DNA from: Teichococcus aestuarii
GTDB lineage: Bacteria > Pseudomonadota > Alphaproteobacteria > Acetobacterales > Acetobacteraceae
DNA length: 59,026 nucleotides
Assembly (NCBI RefSeq): GCF_003116135.1
Contig: NZ_PDOA01000023.1
Coordinates: 1 to 59,026 of the forward strand
Direction: 5' to 3'
Shown: piece by piece, positions 58,999-59,026 of the stretch
Layout of the letters: the number at the start of each line of letters is the position of its first letter
Numbering within the stretch: the stretch's first letter is position 1
Translations under genes and position numbers: made by a program
The notes under the pieces: model-generated
What the model was told of the DNA's origin: nothing
What the model saw: the letters and a program-made list of their open reading frames with translations, nothing else
Database searches by the model: none

Positions 58999-59026
58999 GC
59001 CGCATGCCCGCTTTGGCCGCGGTGCT
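58995..59026 (+). CDS. virB9: start of virB9 (partial, cut by window end)
   Basis: The ATG at 58995 overlaps the virB8 stop (ATGA) and reads MSRMPALAAV, the start of a signal peptide. By operon order this should be virB9; only ten codons are visible, so the name rests on position. Confidence 0.55.
   Translation, partial: MSRMPALAAV

Overview
The window looks like part of a large, mosaic, conjugative plasmid from a high-GC alphaproteobacterium, most likely an Acetobacteraceae member of the Roseomonas type. This is inferred from base composition, a RepC-type initiator, a VirB-type secretion operon and the set of insertion sequences; no ribosomal or housekeeping marker is present to prove it. 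Two replicons lie in one molecule. One is an iteron-controlled Rep_3 origin with a parA/ribbon-helix-helix (RHH) partition operon (about 0.9-3.3 kb). The other is a RepC-type initiator with a small RHH gene (48.8-50.7 kb), without repA or repB beside it.

Layout. 1-127: end of an IS21-like element that interrupts an IS701-type transposase. 0.9-3.3 kb: origin, rep, parA and RHH gene, with palindromic AT-rich repeats on both sides of the partition operon. 3.5-12.9 kb: a defence island. It holds a HEPN (Abi-like) gene coupled to a DUF1883-TIR gene; a four-gene overlapping operon (RHH, GNAT, XRE, ImmA/IrrE protease); and, divergent from it, a type III CBASS operon (CD-NTase, HORMA, TRIP13-like ATPase, Cap4-like nuclease). 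The nuclease gene is cut by an IS3-family element. On the other side of that element is a truncated cas7/csb1 of a type I-G (I-U) CRISPR-Cas system.

13-19.2 kb: small regulators, mntH, and a six-gene minus-strand operon (lspA, SCO1-like, PCuAC-like copper chaperone, persulfide-dioxygenase-like metallo-beta-lactamase, dsbB, dsbA) preceded by a MerR-type operator. 19.9-31.6 kb: a membrane acyltransferase, an IS2-group element, a secreted-protein gene split by IS630 copy A, a CDF transporter and a CadA/PbrA-like P-type ATPase with a second MerR-type operator, IS630 copy B, an OprO/OprP-like porin and a lipoprotein. 32.6-43.2 kb: a czcCBA-type heavy-metal efflux operon with accessory secreted proteins, and a response regulator/sensor kinase pair. 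43.2-48.4 kb: a nest of insertion sequences (IS256-, IS3-, IS5-, IS21- and ISL3-like). 51.7-59.0 kb: a type IV secretion operon virB1-B2-B3-B4-B5-eexN-B6-B7-B8-B9; the window ends inside virB9.

How it fits together: maintenance (two replicons, one partition cassette), transfer (VirB T4SS), defence (HEPN-TIR, CBASS with CapH/CapP-like regulators, CRISPR remnant) and metal tolerance (Mn import, Cu/thiol handling, Cd/Pb/Zn export by P-type ATPase, CDF and RND pump) are joined by transposition. Exact target duplications were found for four insertion-sequence types (IS3, IS2-group, IS21 and two IS630 copies), and two host frames are restored when an element is removed.
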